Source: Balneola sp. (lineage in GTDB: Bacteria; Bacteroidota; Rhodothermia; Balneolales; Balneolaceae). Taken from it: a DNA stretch of 64,000 nt. The translations under genes and the position numbers were made by a program. Numbering within the stretch: the first letter of the stretch is position 1; each line of letters starts with the position of its first letter. The notes under the pieces are model-generated. The model was given only the letters and a program-made list of their open reading frames with translations. It had not been told where the DNA came from and ran no database searches. The stretch is taken from NCBI GenBank assembly GCA_002696035.1, contig NZQV01000010.1:372001-436000 (forward strand), given 5' to 3'. Shown here in pieces: positions 9,028 through 18,217 of the stretch.

Positions 9028-10149
9028 TTATCTGAAACCAAAGCCAATACCAACATTAGCGGAAGAATAAGTAGAGAGAGTATAGCTGGCTGATATTCTC
9101 AGAATAGCGATTGATAGCCGCGCACCTACAAAAGCTCTTATATTATTGCTGCCCTTGATCTCAAGATCGATGGGAGCATTAATGCTTTCGATGATCTTCT
9201 CCCGGGTATTTTCCGCGTTAGACTGCGGATCGTAATTCGGGTTGATGGAAGTGATGGGATAAGCTCCGGGTGTTGTAATAGTGGTTGTTGAGCTTTCAAA
9301 GCCAAGGCCGCCGTAAACGGAAATAAATGGTAGTTTTTTGCCCACAATCGCATTGATCGTCGTTGCCTTGGTATCCATTTCCAATCCTTGTCCCTGCCAT
9401 TGGCTTGGTGTGTAAGGATTATAAATATCGGAACCTGATTCAGGATCTACTTCAAATCCGGCATTGGAGTTAAAAGCGGTGTATCCAAACTGAACAGCGA
9501 TATCAACCGGAAGAATTTTACCACCGGGCAGCCACTGGTTTATACCATGACGCACGCCAAAGCCAAATAGTCCTACAGAGGCATCAATGGGAGCGATATC
9601 CACTTCAGGAACATATCGCAGTGTAACATCAGTATCCTTGATAATTCCAACTGTAGCCTGGATCATAGGAGATGGTACGTAAGGGAATCCGAGTCCTCCG
9701 GGAATATCAAAGCTTGTTAAAACTTCTTCCTGACCGCTTTGGGGATTCGTATAGGTGATACCCATAGTGGTAGATGAATTCTCATCGCCCGCAATGGTTG
9801 GAGATTCGGGAGAGCCTGAGATCAGTTCCAGTTCTGAAAACACCAATTCTGAAACATCAAAGGTTTGGTTCGACGTAGGCACCATGGCAACAGCAGCGTT
9901 CAAACTGATATCGAATCCAAGTGTACCATGAGCTTTAGCCTGATTGAACCATCCCGTGTTCAAGTTTGCACCAAAGCCATCAGCAAAAGGAGAGAGATAG
10001 TTTTCCAGTAGAATATTGGCATCATCTGCGCCACCTCTTAATATTTCACCTGCATCCCCGAGCTGAGCATGAGCGGTACCGACTGTAGCAAGGCTTAGCA
10101 CCATGACAGCGCATGTACCTTTTACTATATATTTAAATTGAGTAAGCAT
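9028..10149 (-). CDS. Secreted or outer-membrane protein, DUF6588-like
   Basis: The 373-residue protein starts with a signal peptide (about residues 1-28, ending TAHAQ). The mature part alternates short hydrophobic strands with turns and ends in the aromatic-rich strand VGIGFGFR, which suggests an outer-membrane beta-barrel. The early segment (ENYLSPFADGFGANLNTGWF) resembles what I recall of DUF6588 proteins in Bacteroidota, but I cannot confirm this without a profile search. It is the last gene of a long minus-strand run and is followed by the shared terminator at 8971-9000. A gap of 84 bp separates it from rsgA, so it may have its own promoter. Confidence 0.65.
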   Translation of the reverse strand: MLTQFKYIVKGTCAVMVLSLATVGTAHAQLGDAGEILRGGADDANILLENYLSPFADGFGANLNTGWFNQAKAHGTLGFDISLNAAVAMVPTSNQTFDVSELVFSELELISGSPESPTIAGDENSSTTMGITYTNPQSGQEEVLTSFDIPGGLGFPYVPSPMIQATVGIIKDTDVTLRYVPEVDIAPIDASVGLFGFGVRHGINQWLPGGKILPVDIAVQFGYTAFNSNAGFEVDPESGSDIYNPYTPSQWQGQGLEMDTKATTINAIVGKKLPFISVYGGLGFESSTTTITTPGAYPITSINPNYDPQSNAENTREKIIESINAPIDLEIKGSNNIRAFVGARLSIAILRISASYTLSTYSSANVGIGFGFR

Positions 10150-10233
10150 TTGTACTCCTGATATTTGTTGAATATTGTGGTTTAATATGTGTAAAATTTT
10201 TGAGATACGGAATACCCCGTTATGGGGAAAGAA

Positions 10234-11142
10234 TCAATGTAAGGAATCCAGCATATTTAAGTATGAGTTATATCTGCTGGCGGCAATTTCACCATTTTCA
10301 AAAGCTTCGGCTACACCGCATTTAGGTTCGTGATTGTGTGTACAGGTATTGAATTTACAGTGTTCGCGGGGTTCCAGCATCTCCGGAAAAAACAGGGAGA
10401 GTTCCCAGGGCTCAATATTCACCAATCCAAATTCCCGGATTCCCGGAGTGTCGGCAATATAACCGCCAAAACCGAGGGGAATAAGCCGCGCAAATGTAGT
10501 AGTGTGTTTTCCCTTGTTAGAGAAATCAGAGATCTTGCCCACTTTAAGATCGTAGTTCGTATCGATAGCATTGATGAGACTGGTTTTTCCAACGCCGGAT
10601 GGACCTATGAAAGCAGAGGTTTTATCCTTTAGCAGCTCCTTGAGTTCTTTCAGTGATTTCTCATCCTCCAAACTTGTGGTCAGGAATTCGTAGCCGAGAG
10701 ACGTGTAGAGTTCACGGAGTTCTTCGGTAAAGGCTAGTCCGCCACTTTTTGCAAGATCCATTTTGTTTATGATGATCACGGGCATCACCTCATAAGCCTC
10801 GCAGGTAACCAAAAACCGATCTAGGAATCCTTCCTTTAAACGGGGTTTTTTGATGGATTGAACCACACAAGCCTGATCCAGATTGGAAACCAGGATCTGT
10901 TGTCCTCTTTTCCCATGGGTGGCTTCGCGGGTAATATAGTTTTCCCGTTCCCGGATGGTTTCAATGCTTCCGGTGCCATCTTCATTCAGGGAAAAATCGA
11001 CGATATCACCTACGGCAATAGGGTTGGTGACCTTTTTATCATCTAATCGAAATCTCCCGGGAAGGCGGCATTCAACCATTTCAGTTCCTGTATCTACATG
11101 ATACCAGCTGCCGGTAGATTGTATTACTCGTCCTTTATTCAT
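10234..11142 (-). CDS. rsgA: Ribosome small subunit-dependent GTPase A
   Basis: The 302-residue protein is a circularly permuted GTPase acting in late 30S ribosome assembly. An N-terminal OB-fold (residues 1-70) is followed by the G4 motif NKMD, then the P-loop GPSGVGKTSLINAI, then the G3 motif DTPG, an order unique to RsgA/YloQ proteins. The C-terminus carries the zinc knuckle pattern C-x5-C-x-H-x5-C (CKFNTCTHNHEPKC). Length is normal. It lies 50 bp after the stop of the iron-type ABC permease on the same strand. Confidence 0.95.
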   Translation of the reverse strand: MNKGRVIQSTGSWYHVDTGTEMVECRLPGRFRLDDKKVTNPIAVGDIVDFSLNEDGTGSIETIRERENYITREATHGKRGQQILVSNLDQACVVQSIKKPRLKEGFLDRFLVTCEAYEVMPVIIINKMDLAKSGGLAFTEELRELYTSLGYEFLTTSLEDEKSLKELKELLKDKTSAFIGPSGVGKTSLINAIDTNYDLKVGKISDFSNKGKHTTTFARLIPLGFGGYIADTPGIREFGLVNIEPWELSLFFPEMLEPREHCKFNTCTHNHEPKCGVAEAFENGEIAASRYNSYLNMLDSLH

Positions 11143-11191
11143 GCGCCAAAAATACGGAAGAGCAGCGGATTAACAAGAGTTGATTTCATAA

Positions 11192-12886
11192 TTATTGGGT
11201 CTCTGATTTTCGGGACCGGGCAATGGTTCGGCTGATGATAATAACAGGAATAATACCCACTAGAACGATCATCAAAGCGGCACCGGCCGATTCAGCAAGA
11301 CGTTCGTCCGAAGCATATCGATATACCTGTACGGCCAAGGTGTCGAAGTTAAAGGGACGGACGATAAGCGTGGCGGGTAATTCCTTCATCACATCTACGA
11401 AAACGAGTAAACCGGCTGTAAGCAGTCCGCCACTCATCATAGGGATGTGGATCTTCCGAAGCACTTTCGTGAAGCTGTAGCCCATTCCCCGGGCAGCTTC
11501 ATCCATATTTGGGGTGATCTTCTCCATGCTCGCTTCAACCCCGCCAAATGAAACTGATAGAAAACGAACGAGGTAAGCAAATACCATCGCAAAAATGGTC
11601 CCGCTGAGTAGTAGCCCGGACGAGAATCCAAAGTTCTCACGGAAAAAAGAATCTACGGTGTTGTCAAAAAGGCCGAAGGGGATAAGCACACCCACAGCAA
11701 TTACAGATCCGGGGATCGCATAACCAAGCGAACTGATCCTGTTGAAGAATTTAACCCAATATCCCGGATTGAGCCGAGCTGAATAGGCCATTATAAGAGC
11801 CAGCCCAACAGCCAATATTCCTGTTAAAGCAGATACGGTAAAAGAGTTGAATGCCAGCTGAATAAAATTGAAATCAAGGTGGTTCAGGTTGGCAAAGAAC
11901 ATGTTCAGCAGTAAAATGACGGGCAAGATGAAGCCAACTAAAACCGGTATAAAACAAACAAAAAACACCAGCCATGCTTTAAATCCCTGTAACTGAAAGC
12001 GATTGAGGCGCTTAAAGCGGCTTGAATTTGCTTTTTCATTGCTGATCTTATTGCGGGTATAACGCTCAATGAAAATAAGTACGACAATAAAGGCCAGCAA
12101 ACAGGCCGCTAACTGTGCAGCTGCCGGACGATCGCCCAAACCAAACCAGGTTCGGTAAATACCGGTGGTAAAAGTTTGAACCCCAAAATACTGGACGGTC
12201 CCAAAATCGTTAAGGGTTTCCATCAGTGCGAGAGCTAAACCCGCAGCAATTCCGGGACGTGCTACCGGGAGTGCCACTTTAAAGAAACTCTGCCAGGTAG
12301 AATAGCCCATAATGCGGCTCGCCTCCAGAAGCGAAGTAGATTGCTCAAGAAAAGAAGACCTTGCAAGCATATACACATACGGATAAAAGGCCAGCGACAT
12401 GATCAAAATGGCGCCTTCTACCGAGCGGATGTTGGGGAACCAATAATCTTCTATACCTAAGCCAAAAGTACTGCGCAACATTGTCTGAAGAGGGCCTGCG
12501 ATATCTAGGAAATCGGTGTAGATGTAGGCCATGAGGTAAGCCGGAATGGCAAACGGGAGGATGGAAGCCCATTCAAAGAACTTACGTCCGGGAAACTCAC
12601 ACATGGTAATCAGCCAGGCCGATGACACTCCAATGGATATCACCCCAACAGAAACCCCGATGATGAGCCAAAGTGAATTCCTTACATAATCTCCTAAAAC
12701 GGTTTCTGCCAGATGTTGCCACACTTCACCGGAAGGAGTGAAAACAGAGAAGATCACCGTAAAAATGGGAATGGAGATCAAAAGGGCAATGACGAGGCTG
12801 AATACCGTCCATTTTGGCGACTGTTGGCGGACTTTGGGGCGGTCTCCTCTAAACTCTTTGATCCTCGTGTGTAGTGCTTTTAGCAT
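11192..12886 (-). CDS. Iron(III)-type ABC transporter permease, fused double-length
   Basis: The 564-residue inner-membrane protein contains two copies of the six-helix BPD_transp_1 permease domain, with EAA-type loops around residues 185-215 (EASRIMGYSTWQSFFKVALP) and 455-490 (DEAARGMGYSFTKVLRKIHI). This double-length form is typical of FbpB/AfuB/SfuB permeases for ferric iron, and also of ThiP. The motif MEKITPNMDEAARGMG favours the iron group. No substrate-binding protein or ATPase is present nearby, so those must be encoded elsewhere. It starts 21 bp after the FAD oxidoreductase stop. Confidence 0.85.
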   Translation of the reverse strand: MLKALHTRIKEFRGDRPKVRQQSPKWTVFSLVIALLISIPIFTVIFSVFTPSGEVWQHLAETVLGDYVRNSLWLIIGVSVGVISIGVSSAWLITMCEFPGRKFFEWASILPFAIPAYLMAYIYTDFLDIAGPLQTMLRSTFGLGIEDYWFPNIRSVEGAILIMSLAFYPYVYMLARSSFLEQSTSLLEASRIMGYSTWQSFFKVALPVARPGIAAGLALALMETLNDFGTVQYFGVQTFTTGIYRTWFGLGDRPAAAQLAACLLAFIVVLIFIERYTRNKISNEKANSSRFKRLNRFQLQGFKAWLVFFVCFIPVLVGFILPVILLLNMFFANLNHLDFNFIQLAFNSFTVSALTGILAVGLALIMAYSARLNPGYWVKFFNRISSLGYAIPGSVIAVGVLIPFGLFDNTVDSFFRENFGFSSGLLLSGTIFAMVFAYLVRFLSVSFGGVEASMEKITPNMDEAARGMGYSFTKVLRKIHIPMMSGGLLTAGLLVFVDVMKELPATLIVRPFNFDTLAVQVYRYASDERLAESAGAALMIVLVGIIPVIIISRTIARSRKSETQ

Positions 12887-12906
12887 GTCGTAAAGATACG
12901 CTTATC

Positions 12907-14355
12907 TCAGTTTTTATCAGAGCTTATTCGAAATTCATTTTTGAGCACAGACTCGGCTGAATGATATCCACACATGCCATGAACGCCGCCGCCCGGAGGA
13001 GTGGAAGAGGAGCAAATATACATGGATGTGCCCGGGATATGATATGGATCCCATTTTAAAACCGGACGCCCAAATAACTGCTTGAAGAACTGTGCGCCTC
13101 CGTTTATATCGCCGCCAATATAGTTTGCGTTGTAGGATTGAAATTGAGGCGCATTCATCGTGTTTTTTGAGATGATGGTATCCTTAAATCCCGGGGCAAA
13201 TCGTTCGATCTGATCTTCGATGACATCCGTCATATCCAAACTGGAGCCATTCGGAACGTGGCAGTAAGCCCAGAGTGTGTGCTTTCCCTTTGGAGCACGG
13301 CTTTCATCAAAAAGACTGGGTTGAGAAACGAGGACATAAGGGCTCCGGGAATGATTCCCATCCCAAACGTCTTGCTCGGCTCTGCTAATTTCATCAAAAG
13401 TACCACCAAGGTGAAGAGTGCCTGCTTTTCGGCAATGTTCGTTGGTCCATGGAACAGGTTCAGAAAGGGCCCAGTCAACCTTAAAAACTCCGGGACCGTA
13501 TTTGAAATCTTTTAGTTTTTCTAAATATGAATCCGGTGCTTTATTCTCAATGATCTCTGTTATTTGACGAGGAGTCAGATCAAACAAAATTGTTTTAGCG
13601 GTGGGGATGTCTTTCAGGGAAGAAACAGGATGTTCGGTTTCAATCTCGCCGCCCAATTCCTTCAGAAGAGAAGCGAGGGCATTGGTTACGGAGTGGGTTC
13701 CTCCTTTGGCAATGGGCCAGCCTACGGCATGGGCTGAACTCGCCAATACCAATCCAAAGGAAGCCGAGAAAGCGATGGTCAGTGGCATGATGCTATGTGC
13801 AGCGCAACCGGCTAATAAAGCTTTGGAATGAGGATGTTCAAAAAGAGCATTCCCCAGAAACTTTGCAGAAAGGGCTCCATACCATCCAAAACGTGCCATG
13901 AGTAACGGATGTTTTGGTATCCGAAGTGTCCCGAAAAGGTCTTCAGATAAAGCATCCCAGTTGTCTGAAAAGTGATGGTACAGCTTGCGGTAGGCATTTC
14001 CGTCTACTCCCAGATTTTCAGCCGTTTTATTCAGGGAACGCCAGGCTACGGCAGCTTCGCCATTATCCAGAGGATGGGCGTATGGAATTTCAGGATGGAT
14101 GAATTCAAGGCCATAGTCTTCCAAATTGAGCGAACTCAGATACGGAGATCCAGCTGTGGTTGGAATGACCGCCGCGCAGATATCGTGCAAAAACCCCGGC
14201 TCAGTTAGTTCCTGCGTACGTGTGCCTCCGCCAATGGTAGATTTGGCTTCCAGGACCAGTACTTTCAAACCATGCTGAGCCAGACGAACTGCAGCGCTGA
14301 GTCCATTAGGACCCGAACCTACAACTACAGCATCGTAATCAGTTTTTTGAGGCAC
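12907..14355 (-). CDS. FAD-dependent oxidoreductase, phytoene desaturase-like (CrtI/PYROXD2 type)
   Basis: The 482-residue protein opens with the dinucleotide-binding motif VVVGSGPNGLSAAVRLAQ and a second flavin motif GGGTRTQEL, the hallmark of the carotenoid desaturase and amine-oxidase-like group. The C-terminal segment SSTPPGGGVHGMCGYHSA is the conserved FAD-contacting end of this family. It appears to use a GTG start at 14355, as no in-frame ATG is available nearby. No carotenoid genes are adjacent, so the actual substrate is unknown; PYROXD2-like members are often misannotated as phytoene desaturases. It is packed between the S8 peptidase (11 bp) and the ABC permease (21 bp). Confidence 0.82.
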   Translation of the reverse strand: MPQKTDYDAVVVGSGPNGLSAAVRLAQHGLKVLVLEAKSTIGGGTRTQELTEPGFLHDICAAVIPTTAGSPYLSSLNLEDYGLEFIHPEIPYAHPLDNGEAAVAWRSLNKTAENLGVDGNAYRKLYHHFSDNWDALSEDLFGTLRIPKHPLLMARFGWYGALSAKFLGNALFEHPHSKALLAGCAAHSIMPLTIAFSASFGLVLASSAHAVGWPIAKGGTHSVTNALASLLKELGGEIETEHPVSSLKDIPTAKTILFDLTPRQITEIIENKAPDSYLEKLKDFKYGPGVFKVDWALSEPVPWTNEHCRKAGTLHLGGTFDEISRAEQDVWDGNHSRSPYVLVSQPSLFDESRAPKGKHTLWAYCHVPNGSSLDMTDVIEDQIERFAPGFKDTIISKNTMNAPQFQSYNANYIGGDINGGAQFFKQLFGRPVLKWDPYHIPGTSMYICSSSTPPGGGVHGMCGYHSAESVLKNEFRISSDKN

Positions 14356-14366
14356 GTTGATCTTAT

Positions 14367-16031
14367 CTATTGATTTGCTTGTTCTTCCGCAAGCTTCAAT
14401 GCATCGTAAGCATTTATAATTCCGCCGGTGGATGAAAGTTCAGAAAACGGAATGGGTTCCTGAGTTCCGGGTTTATATACTACCTGATCCACTTTTGTCA
14501 CCGTCTGCAGGATGATGTCTCTGACTTCAGAAGTTGGGAGTTCCGGATAGTACGACATGATCAAAGCGGCTACGCCTGCAACTACCGGAGAGGCCATACT
14601 GGTGCCGCTGTTGAATTCATACTCATTGTCGGGATAGGTGGAATAGATATCCACGCCGGGTGCAAAAAGGTCTACGGTTGATTTCCCGAAATTACTGAAG
14701 GAAGCGGTAAGCGTGGAATCGGATTGCCAGGATGAAGCTCCAACGCTCAGGTAGTTTGTGGCCTGACCGCCATCTTCATAAAAGCGTGTGGGGTAAGAAT
14801 CGGTGCTGTCCACATTGTCACTGCCATTGCCTGCACCGGAAACCATCAGCACACCGAGACTGTCGGCGAATCTCACGGCCGCATCCACATATTCCTTTTG
14901 GGGAGAATAGCCTTTACCAAAACTCATGTTGATCACACGTGCGCCATTTTCAGCAGCATAACGGATGGAATTGGCTACGTCTTTATCGCGCTCATCACCA
15001 TCGGGAACCGTGCGAAGGATCATGAGCTCAATGTTAGCAGCCACTCCTTTTGCTCCAAGGTCATTGTCCCGAACCGCACCAACGATACCGGCAACATGCG
15101 TACCATGTTCGCTTCCGGGGCCGATCACATCGTTATTTCCATAGAATCTGTCACTCAGGTCATCATAATCATCACCAACAATATGGCGGGGATCAAAATC
15201 GGGGTTCAACCCATATTCCTCCAGTCCTGAAACACGCTCGTAATAATTTTCCAGGTCTTCAATATCTTTTTCGGTAGCTCCATTTCCTTTCAGGAAGGTC
15301 ATAACTTGTTTAGCCTGCATTACCTGTTGGCTTTCATTCCCGGTGATCTCCAGGTCTTCGCTACTCACAGAGTCGATACTTTCAACACCCAGTTGCTGTT
15401 TGGCAAAAATTATGGCTTGTCGGGTTTGACTAACCTGCTGAAGCTCCCGCTGATTTCGCTCAACCCGGTTTTGATAAGCTTCTTTGATCTCCTGAAAATA
15501 GGCGTATTCATCCTGATTTTCCTCTGCTACCGAATCCTCTGAAACGCCTTCATACTTGTCACTTAAGCGGTCATAGATGCGCACCACTTCGTAGGTATCT
15601 TTATCCACGTGCGTGCTGTCCGGGCCACCAATAAAGTTCCATCCGTGCATGTCATCCACATAGCCATTTCCATCATCATCAATATCATTTCCGAGAATTT
15701 CATCCTTATTGGTCCAGATCTTCGTCTGCAGGTCTTCGTGATGGATATCGGTCCCGGAATCAATGATAGCTACGATCACTTTTTTGCGGGGTGATCTGTC
15801 AGCCAGTAATTCAGCATAGGCTTTTTCCACACCGGTTCCGTAATAAGGCGATGCATTTGCAGGCGCAAGATGCCAGGTCTCAGTAGCGGTTACGGCTTCA
15901 GCTGTGGTTTCTGTTTCTTCATTTTCTGTGGGTGCATTTGCTTCCGGTTCCGTTGCCGTTTGCGTACTTGAACAACTGACAGCAAACAGTAAAACAGATC
16001 CGAAAAGGAAGAGCTTTGATAAATAGTTCAT
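14367..16031 (-). CDS. Subtilisin-like serine protease (S8 family), lipoprotein
   Basis: The 554-residue protein has a lipoprotein signal peptide with lipobox cysteine at residue 20 (FAVSC), followed by a T/E-rich linker. The catalytic triad is complete: Asp91 in IIDSGTD, His312 in HGTHVAGIVGA, and Ser478 in GTSMASPVVAG. Between Asp and His lies an insertion of about 150 mostly helical, charged residues (roughly 143-275), much longer than in ordinary subtilisins. A calcium-type D-rich loop (DIDDDGNGYVDD) follows the Asp motif. It should be attached to the outer or inner membrane facing the periplasm or exterior. Its start overlaps the stop of the DUF445 gene (ATGA), suggesting coupling. Confidence 0.92.
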   Translation of the reverse strand: MNYLSKLFLFGSVLLFAVSCSSTQTATEPEANAPTENEETETTAEAVTATETWHLAPANASPYYGTGVEKAYAELLADRSPRKKVIVAIIDSGTDIHHEDLQTKIWTNKDEILGNDIDDDGNGYVDDMHGWNFIGGPDSTHVDKDTYEVVRIYDRLSDKYEGVSEDSVAEENQDEYAYFQEIKEAYQNRVERNQRELQQVSQTRQAIIFAKQQLGVESIDSVSSEDLEITGNESQQVMQAKQVMTFLKGNGATEKDIEDLENYYERVSGLEEYGLNPDFDPRHIVGDDYDDLSDRFYGNNDVIGPGSEHGTHVAGIVGAVRDNDLGAKGVAANIELMILRTVPDGDERDKDVANSIRYAAENGARVINMSFGKGYSPQKEYVDAAVRFADSLGVLMVSGAGNGSDNVDSTDSYPTRFYEDGGQATNYLSVGASSWQSDSTLTASFSNFGKSTVDLFAPGVDIYSTYPDNEYEFNSGTSMASPVVAGVAALIMSYYPELPTSEVRDIILQTVTKVDQVVYKPGTQEPIPFSELSSTGGIINAYDALKLAEEQANQ

Positions 16032-17197
16032 GGTGTTTTTTTAGTAGTTAAAGTTGAATCAGGATTCTTTTTCATGTTAAGAAGGAGCATATCGGCGCCG
16101 AGGGTAGACACGATAATAAAAGTCAAGACAACCAAACTGGCAACAGGTTCCCAGATGATGAACCCGCCGAAAGTTCCCAAAACTGCACCCAGATATTGGA
16201 TATAATTCAGCTGATCGTTGCTTGCATTCTTAATAAGCTGCTCCAGTCTGCTTTCGTCATATTGCCGGAGATTGTCCTCAACCAGGGCATGAACATCTAG
16301 CTGATTGATGAGTTTATACAACAGATTGGTGACCAGTTCTTCGATCACAGAACCGTGTTCGTCCAGTTTTGAGGGGAGTTCGTCAAGAAAGGTATCCATT
16401 TTGTTGAGGCCATTCTCAATACCGGTGGGCAATTTCACCAAAGCACTTTCAACCATATCCTGCATTTCCTGTCCTTTTACGAAACTGTAGGCTTTCAGAG
16501 CCACTTTCTCGAAGGAATTTTCTTCAATGGCCTCGTCAATTTGTTCGATCAGCTTTTTAGCAATGGAGGAACGTACCTCCGGGTCGGCAACCATCTCATC
16601 TACATAACTGATAACCAGGCTTTTCAGGTTGGTTCGAAACTCGGGATCGTCGATGATCTTTTTCACATACACAGTAGCCTTTTCCCGGTAGCGTGCTATG
16701 GCTTGCGATTCATGGATCTTTTGCTTGATGATCTCCGGGTTGATGAGGTCTTCAGAAACAGCACTTGCAAGCCGGTATGCAATGCGGTCTTTTTGAGCGG
16801 GAACCAATCCCTGTCCCAGTATAGGCCGGCGATGGGTGGGGCGAAACAACATGGTTATAGCCAGCCAGTTGGTTAAAAATCCGATCAATCCACTTATACT
16901 GATGATCCTTAACAAGCCCTCAAACGAAAAGTAGATGCCAAAAACGGTGGCATTCATGCCCTGAAAATCCCAAAAAAATGAAAAGATGAAAACCGCTACA
17001 AGCAAATACGGAAACCCGAAGAGCAATTTCATCAGCCACGGATATTTTGCAGTTTTCTTGTCAGGGATATCACCCTGAGAGATCGGTTTATGCTGATCCG
17101 ACTGCTTCTCTACCTGTTCTTTGATCAGCTCCCAAAGCTGAAGACCGTATGCTTTATTACGCTCTTTGATGTTATTTGAAGGTTGTTTTTCGGCCAT
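16028..17197 (-). CDS. DUF445 family membrane protein
   Basis: The 389-residue protein has two N-terminal transmembrane helices (about residues 52-75 and 90-118), then the family signature GFLTNWLAITMLFRP, a long helical region and a C-terminal transmembrane helix pair near residues 340-372. This is the usual DUF445 (YheB/YjiN-like) layout. The biochemical role is not established. It follows ybeY by 35 bp and overlaps the S8 protease start by 4 bp, so it is probably in the same transcript. Confidence 0.85.
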   Translation of the reverse strand: MAEKQPSNNIKERNKAYGLQLWELIKEQVEKQSDQHKPISQGDIPDKKTAKYPWLMKLLFGFPYLLVAVFIFSFFWDFQGMNATVFGIYFSFEGLLRIISISGLIGFLTNWLAITMLFRPTHRRPILGQGLVPAQKDRIAYRLASAVSEDLINPEIIKQKIHESQAIARYREKATVYVKKIIDDPEFRTNLKSLVISYVDEMVADPEVRSSIAKKLIEQIDEAIEENSFEKVALKAYSFVKGQEMQDMVESALVKLPTGIENGLNKMDTFLDELPSKLDEHGSVIEELVTNLLYKLINQLDVHALVEDNLRQYDESRLEQLIKNASNDQLNYIQYLGAVLGTFGGFIIWEPVASLVVLTFIIVSTLGADMLLLNMKKNPDSTLTTKKTP

Positions 17198-17232
17198 GTA
17201 TCCAATTTATGAACTATGTACGGAAAAACCGA

Positions 17233-17694
17233 TCAGTTGTTCTTCCCGGAGAGCGATAAATATGTATTCTCGAGCTCGGTCATTCGTTTCTTTTCAGCTT
17301 CTGAGCGGTCATCGTAACCAATTAAGTGAAGGAGGCCATGAATTAGGATCCGCTTAAATTCCTGATCTGCGGTTTCACCAAAATCTTCGGCTTGTTCTTT
17401 GATCCTTGGGGCACAGCAAAATAGGGTTCCTTCGATAGCTGTGTTATCACCGGAATCCTCGTCGTCATCATACCGAAAAGAAATAATATCGGTTACGTAA
17501 TCGCGGTCAAGGTGCTCCTTGTTAATGCGGACGATCTCATCTTCGGAAACGTAAACCAATTCAACCAACTCAAATTTAGCAGACTCATGCTGCTCTATGA
17601 TATCCAGAATGCTTGCGGCATCGTGTTGGGTTATTGAGACATGCTCCTCACTTTCATTGAATAACTGAAGGGGAGAAGGGAGGTCTTGGCTCAA
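17233..17694 (-). CDS. ybeY: Endoribonuclease YbeY (rRNA maturation factor)
   Basis: The 153-residue protein carries the UPF0054 metal motif HGLLHLIGYDDRSEAEKKRM near the C-terminus; two histidines are clear, while the third ligand is Asp where E. coli has His. Upstream, EHLDRDYVTDIISFRYD is the conserved core (N-x-x-x-L-x-x-D-x-x-T-D-V-L-S-F pattern). The only reasonable start is TTG at 17694, because an in-frame stop lies 12 bases upstream and no ATG follows until the conserved region. YbeY acts in 16S rRNA 3'-end maturation and ribosome quality control. Confidence 0.92.
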   Translation of the reverse strand: MSQDLPSPLQLFNESEEHVSITQHDAASILDIIEQHESAKFELVELVYVSEDEIVRINKEHLDRDYVTDIISFRYDDDEDSGDNTAIEGTLFCCAPRIKEQAEDFGETADQEFKRILIHGLLHLIGYDDRSEAEKKRMTELENTYLSLSGKNN

Positions 17695-17706
17695 AGCAAC
17701 ATGGGG

Positions 17707-18156
17707 TTAGAATGAAAAACCGTCGTCCATAGATTCGGTCAGAGAAAGTGCAATACCGCACATCATCAGGTCTTCAGGTAATTCCGTGAAATCGCCGGTG
17801 ATGATCGCTTCGTCCACATTGGCATATAGACTACACCCGGCTGTTTTTTCAACGATCAGCCCGGAAGTCTTATCTCCTGATTTACCAAAAAAGGTAACCT
17901 GCTGCAGCATATCGCTTGCCACAAAAGCAGTGCAATTGTGGAGCTGAAGAAAGGTATTGTAAGAATAGACAGACACCATATTCATCTGTTCACCATTTAT
18001 GTCGAGGCCAAGATGAATTTCAAGTGCCAGTTTTCTGGGTTGATCTTCTTCGTTTTTTACCTCAAAACGAAACACGTCGTTGCCAAGGGGTTTAGCTTGT
18101 GTACCAAGTATCTTGGCAATGGTGTCAATATTTTCTTTGGTGAACTGATGAATCAT
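17707..18156 (-). CDS. Unknown soluble protein, 149 residues
   Basis: I do not recognise this family. The protein has no signal peptide or transmembrane helix, is rich in beta-type segments, and contains four scattered cysteines (NCTAF, GCSLY and CGIAL among them). The ATG at 18156 gives a clean full-length frame ending 12 bp before the YbeY start, on the same strand and in the same frame, so the two are likely co-transcribed. Codon use resembles that of its neighbours. A housekeeping role linked to YbeY or to the upstream GT117 gene is possible, but only by position. Confidence 0.7.
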   Translation of the reverse strand: MIHQFTKENIDTIAKILGTQAKPLGNDVFRFEVKNEEDQPRKLALEIHLGLDINGEQMNMVSVYSYNTFLQLHNCTAFVASDMLQQVTFFGKSGDKTSGLIVEKTAGCSLYANVDEAIITGDFTELPEDLMMCGIALSLTESMDDGFSF

Positions 18157-18217
18157 AATGCTAATAAGTTAATGAGTCCAAATATACGGCACCTTCCTTT
18201 AAGATTAAATAAAGGAA

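Noticed and set aside
12907-14355. Carotenoid biosynthesis gene
   Set aside because: The protein is desaturase-like, but no crtB, crtE or other carotenoid genes are nearby, and PYROXD2-type relatives are commonly misnamed, so I kept a general oxidoreductase call.
17233-17694. Loss of the third metal-binding histidine in YbeY
   Set aside because: Asp replaces His in the HGLLHLIGYDD motif, but from memory Bacteroidota-type YbeY proteins often vary here and the rest is well conserved, so I do not treat it as inactivation.
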